Source: Chrysoperla carnea (lineage: Eukaryota; Arthropoda; Insecta; Neuroptera; Chrysopidae). Taken from it: a stretch of 64,000 nucleotides of DNA. The notes under the pieces were generated by a model. It had not been told where the DNA came from, made no database searches, and worked only from the letters and a program-made list of their open reading frames with translations. The stretch covers positions 60,366,181-60,430,180 of the forward strand of contig NC_058340.1 of assembly GCF_905475395.1 (NCBI RefSeq), written 5' to 3'. Shown here one piece after another: positions 52,101 through 58,100 of the stretch. A program made the position numbers and the translations under genes. The first letter of the stretch is position 1, and every line of letters begins with the position of its first letter.

Positions 52101-55100
52101 TGGGTGAACATCGTTAATTACTCCAGTAGAGAAGAGATACACATTTAATAATATGGTATTTTGATTAAGAACAGATTTTAATATGAATTGAACGTTTTAT
52201 AAATGCATCAAGTCATTTTATGAATATTGCATTACTTTAGGAATAAGATAGCACTTAATATTTAACATATGCGCATATGCATATGCATTCAGAAGGAATA
52301 TAATATATTTTTATTCTTCATCTTTGAATATAATATAATTGCAAATCAAGTTTCTATAGAATATAAAATATATAAAGTTCTATTTTTTACAAAAAAAAAA
52401 GCAGTAGCTCTAGTAAAATTCGATTTAAAATACAAAATAAATAAATTTACTTCTGTTTATTAATAATTTGAATAAGATACACATACGGGATTCAACATTA
52501 GCTTGTAATAATTATACCCTCGTTAATCGATTTAGCTTGCTATGAATTTTGAGAAAATGCAAAAATATTTTTATAGATGTCTATTTGTATTTTTTGTCAA
52601 AATTTTATGTTTTATCATTTAATAAAATTGAGTTGCGAAAGTTATCAGAAGTTAAAGATAACAGAGACAATTTAAAGTAAATACAATGAAATTTTTATAG
52701 TATGTCATAATAAATATCCTGATCAAACCAAGCGTAAAGTACGCACATATTGGATTGACTACTAAATCAGAAGTATGTCTTTTTGTACTACAATAAGGGA
52801 TAATTCTGAGGTCGAATTGGCCATATTACTCATAAAAATTTAAAACTAGACTTGATACTAATCCCTATGGCGATACCCACGTATGACGTCACTAGAGGGG
52901 ATCTTCCTCTTTGTTTAATTAGAAATTTTAAACTTTTATTTCTTGCATACTAGTAAAGATTTAAAAAAAAAAACCACTTTAGTCCGATTAAAAAAAAAAC
53001 CGTAAAAAATTTAGTCCGATTTCCAATACTAGTTCATACAGTAATAACTAAAAGTAGCTATAATATTAAATTCTTCAAAGAGTCAAACAAGTATTAAATT
53101 TTTAGAAAAATATTTTGTAAATAAAAAAGTAAGCGCTACATTTATACCAAGGTACGAAAGGAATATAGTTCCTACCAGGTGTCCACGACACTTCTCGTTT
53201 GTTTTTTTTTAAATCTTTTTATTTTTATATTGTAAACATCGATTTTAAGACGAATTATGCCTTATTATTCAAAGAGAATGAAGAGTAGTTTTAAAAACTC
53301 GAATTAGGACAAGTTACAAAATATTGTGTAAAAGTTAATCAATTAATTTTTATGTTAATTTTGTAATTTTTTTTCTCTTACGAAAAAATCTAAATAAATG
53401 AATTAACTATATTACAGTAAAATTTCTTACCTAATTTCATCACAGGGCCAAAAACAGTACCATCATCTACTGTCGAACAATTCCAACGACGATCTTTAAA
53501 TTGATGTTTACATTCAGAAATGGCCATGCGTGCACCGTTTGCAACTCCAAGCATATGATCTTTGTACAAATGACATAAACGTACCTGTCCTGGACTAAAT
53601 CCAGTTATATTATTGCACATATCTTCGGGTAAAATTGTTATACTCGGTGGACTAATACCGCCACCCGGTGATTGTGGTAGTTTTTGATCATTTATTAAAA
53701 ATATTTGTGGTGCACCAGGTCCGGCTGGTTGTGTTGTAGTTGGTATCCATATTGAGCTGGGTAACTGATTTCCTATCGACCTAGAAAAACATTTAACATT
53801 ACAAGATTAGTTAAATGATAAACAACTTAAAAAATCGGTTTAAACTGAACAAATTCTTTTCTACAGTCCTATCAATAGTATTTAGTATCTTTTGATGAAT
53901 AATCACACTATAAAATAGAACAGCATTGCACTTAATTTGATGGCGTAGACTTATTAATCACCGGAATCAGGTAGTACAGTATGACTTCCATTTTAAGACT
54001 TCCAAAATGATTTTTTTTTTTAATATTACCATCAAAATTAATAATCTATTAGTTTATGTTAAAAATTATCACTTTAATTCAAGGTAACTTTTGATAATAT
54101 AAAAAAACAAAACCTTCAGAAAGTAATACATAAGCGTATAAGCACAAAATATATAGGTAAGATAAAATAATATTTTGGGCCACAAAGAAATTGGCCTGTG
54201 TACCAGAATACATACGTATCCTGAGTTGGTGTAAAGACATTGAGGTTGGATATTTACGGCGATTCATTACGTCATAGTCCCCGTAATTTGCCAGAGCTTT
54301 TAAAAATAAGCATACGTTAGTAATCTTGATAAAAAGTAAATAAAATTTTTTTCTTTTAAATGCAAAAGAAAATTTATTTCCCAGAGAGCACACCAGCAGG
54401 ATATTTAACAGTATAAAAATATTATATTATTATTAGTGATATGTGCAGGGTTTTAAAATCTCTTTGCCGTAATCTGATAAAAAAACGCGATTGAAAATCG
54501 TTTGGATTGGCTGTCGATGTGACGAAATAGCAAATAACATACGAAATAAGATTTACATTCTAAACATAAGTTTCCCAATGGCTGTAGATCTTATATTTCC
54601 ATACATGCTATTTGGCTGAAAATAGCGTCATTGCCTTAACCTTGAACAACTCTAGTAAATAGATATAAAACATTTAAATCGAGTATTTTCATTTGTTTTT
54701 ATTTTTTGAGAAAACTTTTTATGGGCTCTACTAATCTGAGATGGTTTCCAGAATTCAATCAAATATCTCGCTTTACCAACCATAAAATATTTTAAGCTGC
54801 CGTGGGGATAAAAAAACAAGTACCTATTTTTCTTTTAGCTAGAACTATTTAATTTTTTTTTTTTTTCATTCAATATATATTTTTTCTGTAGAATAAAAAA
54901 AATGTTTCCTGCAAGTGTTTAAAATTAAAATCTTGGAATTGTTATCATTGGTAAATACAATAATATTGTATTTTCAACTAAGATTTTGTTGAAATACAAA
55001 AATATTTGTATTGTAAGATTTATTTATTCTGTATATTTCTGTAACATCGCGAAAGAGATAACAAAATTTATGAAGAGTAAATATTAAACGTTTTCAATGA

Positions 55101-58100
55101 CTAATAATGTTACGAATAATAATATAATTAACAATTTTTTAAAAGTTCTAGTAAAATCAGTGGCGTACATTAAAACTGAGAATGTTTCGATTAAGAAACT
55201 TCTGTGAAACATTTTTTAAATATTTTCTATCATACAGGACTACTAGAGAATTATTTTTAAGCAGTAATCGTAATTTTAAAGACTTATCAACTTCATATAA
55301 CGTTAAGATTACGTTAAGGTTTAATTCATCTTTCGCATGTGCTTGGTACAAAATAAAATCTTAGCAGAGCTTCATTACTAAAGTAATATTTTCCCATAAT
55401 TACCCCTTAGCTCCTCGAAGTTGCTAATATCAGCCCATTTGAACTAAAAAAGGTCCCTAGGATGCCCAAAAATAGCAACTACAAAAATTTTTTGCATATA
55501 ATTGACATCTCCCAAAACACATAATATGTGTTCTGAGGGCTATGAAACGGATATATAACACACCCTAATCCTGTTGATCTTCTTGCAAAAAAAATGACTA
55601 TGAAAAAATTAAGCGCCAATCAATAATTAAATATTGAATACTTATAGTTCAATAATAATTAGTTAAAAATAATAGATATACAATAAGTACAATAACTAGA
55701 AAAAAATTTGTAAATATTGTTCTTGGAAAATTTTAAAATATTTTAGAAAATTTTCAATTTTTAAATGATAACATAAAAAAACATGTATATTGTAAGTCTA
55801 GTGTGCACAAATTTTTAGATTCATTTTCTAGTTCAATAATCTAAAATTTTTCAGACTACAAAATTTGCTTTGAAGTCTAAATTTTTCTATTGTGAATAAT
55901 AATATAACTAAATTGACATAAATTTCAATACAATTACATTATTTTTCTGTTTTCTTGCACGATTATTAACTATCTAAGCCAATCAAAATTAAAACTATTT
56001 TAATGATTAATAAACTAATTATTGGAAAGGGATGTTAAAAAAATGAAATGTAGCTTATTTGAGACTATTTTTATCTGTTGATATCATCAATTGTCATATA
56101 ATTTAAATTTTTGAAATTTAATATTTTTTGAATTGGTTATGTTATCAATTGTTTTTAAGCAAATCAAAAGCGTGAAATAACTACCGTCGATATTAAGTAA
56201 ATTTTTTCATATTCGATAATATCAGTAAAAATTTATTGTAATTTTATCGGGATATTAGTTTCAACACTGTCGTTTTCTTTTAAACTTTATAAAGTTTTTA
56301 AGAATTCTCTTAAATATTCATTGCTGGAAAACAAATTTAAAAAGAAAAGAGGTTTTCCAGATTATAATGGTTAAAGTTACAATTGAATTTGAAACACTGC
56401 GATTATATCCTTTGCTTTATCGATTTGAAATTTGAATATGTTATAGATATTCATATTCTACCTGGCCTGGATACTATACTGTCCTGAATACCATACTTAT
56501 TTTTCGAAAATCCTGTTAATTTTCACAATTTTTGATTTCCACATCCAGGTGCAGGGAATAAGAAAAATTTATTTCTACAGTTTTAGGGCAGGTAAAAATG
56601 GCCTCCCATTAAAATGGTTGAAAAAAAATTCCAAAATTTTATTTCATTTGAGCATAGTACCCAGGGCAGGTAGAATACCTATAACATATTCAAATTTCAA
56701 ATCGATAGTAAAGGGTGTAGTCGTAGTGCTGAAAATTCATGACTTAAGCTTCTAATACTTATTAAGATACTATTACAAGTCAAATTAAATAAAAATTGAT
56801 GATAAGGTGGTTATTCACAACCCTAGGACTTATAAAAAATGTTGATACGCTACTGCGTATAAAAAAATAATTTTTATTATAAAATAATTAGCACAAAATT
56901 TTTCGGCATTCTATTACAAAAATTACTTGTTGGAACAATAAGTGAAAAATATTAAGTTATCCAGAATGAGATATACAGGAATTATATTTTATTTGATTGC
57001 TCTGCTTGGTGTAGTGATTGTAAATTCAGTGTATTACCCGCCAACTTATTATCCATTTAATCCACAAAATAACTATACAAGTTATAATTACAGTCAAAAC
57101 AATTATAATATTAGCAATTATGGATTTAAATCTCCAGTTAGGTATGTGGATTATAATTATCGCACCAAAATATTTCCACAAAATTTAACAACTGGCTATC
57201 GATCGTATTATTACTCAAATCCGCCTCGATTTCGTTCTAAGAGATATAGGTAATTGATTTTCTTTAAAATAATTACTTTTTGTATTTTGATATCCTGATT
57301 GCAAGGTCGATCATTCTAAGCAGTTTTATTTTTAACAGTAAACAATGTTTGCTTTTAAAATCGGCTACGAGAGATTACATACCGGAGCATATTATTCAGC
57401 CAATGTCTCAAAAACTTATCATTCAATAGTAAAATCAACCAGTTTTTTGTGTCAATGGATTATTTAGTGTAGTTTAGATTAAAAAAAGTCTAAAAAGCCC
57501 TCCCTTTTTTTGATCGGATGGTAATTTTATGTTCATTGCTTTTTATTCTAATTGAAACAATTTTTATTTTAGCAATGGTTTCTATCAATATCCAGCAGCA
57601 GTAATACATCATTATGTCCCATTGACAGGATATCAAAGCGTTCCACCTAGCGTACTTGCACATAGTTCTCCACCAGGAGCGTCTAATAAAAGTCACCATC
57701 TAATAACTGGCATTGTTCACTTTGGAGATCGTCTTGTCTATAATAAGAATGTAACTGATGAACCATTTACATGGTTTGGAAAAGTCTCGAAATATGTAAC
57801 GTATCCACCAAGAGGTATACAAAATACACGAAATATAACAGTGATACAAGTGTATGATTTAATTAAAGATGGTACTGGTGGTTGGGCCAGAATTGTAAAT
57901 GGCGGTGTTGGACATCGAAATGTTACAATTAAATTGAAATCACAAACTGGCAAACGAATGAGTTTTCAAGTTGTGATTTATACTAACTAATCTACAAAGG
58001 CGGATTAATCTTTAAGCTACTGTATGCGCGAGTGTTTCCGCGGAATTAACATTTACGCATATGTATTTAGTTGCAGAAACGAAGTTCGAAAAATTTGAAC

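Larger units (their letters stand above)
44381..53430 (-). other. Wnt5 intron 2 (9 kb)
   Basis: It contains a foldback (44850), a 13-C homopolymer (46133-46145), an inverted copy of family E (47593), two copies of family A in tandem orientation (49092, 50050) and an interrupted copy of family E (52515). The spacers 45450-47590, 48110-49090 and 50350-52510 are AT-rich with no gene that I can support. Confidence 0.7.

Noticed and set aside
53390..53620. Start of a separate short Wnt-like gene at an internal ATG (53620)
   Set aside because: The frame is open upstream to a proper splice acceptor at 53781 and joins in phase with the signal-peptide exon, so this ATG is internal to Wnt5.
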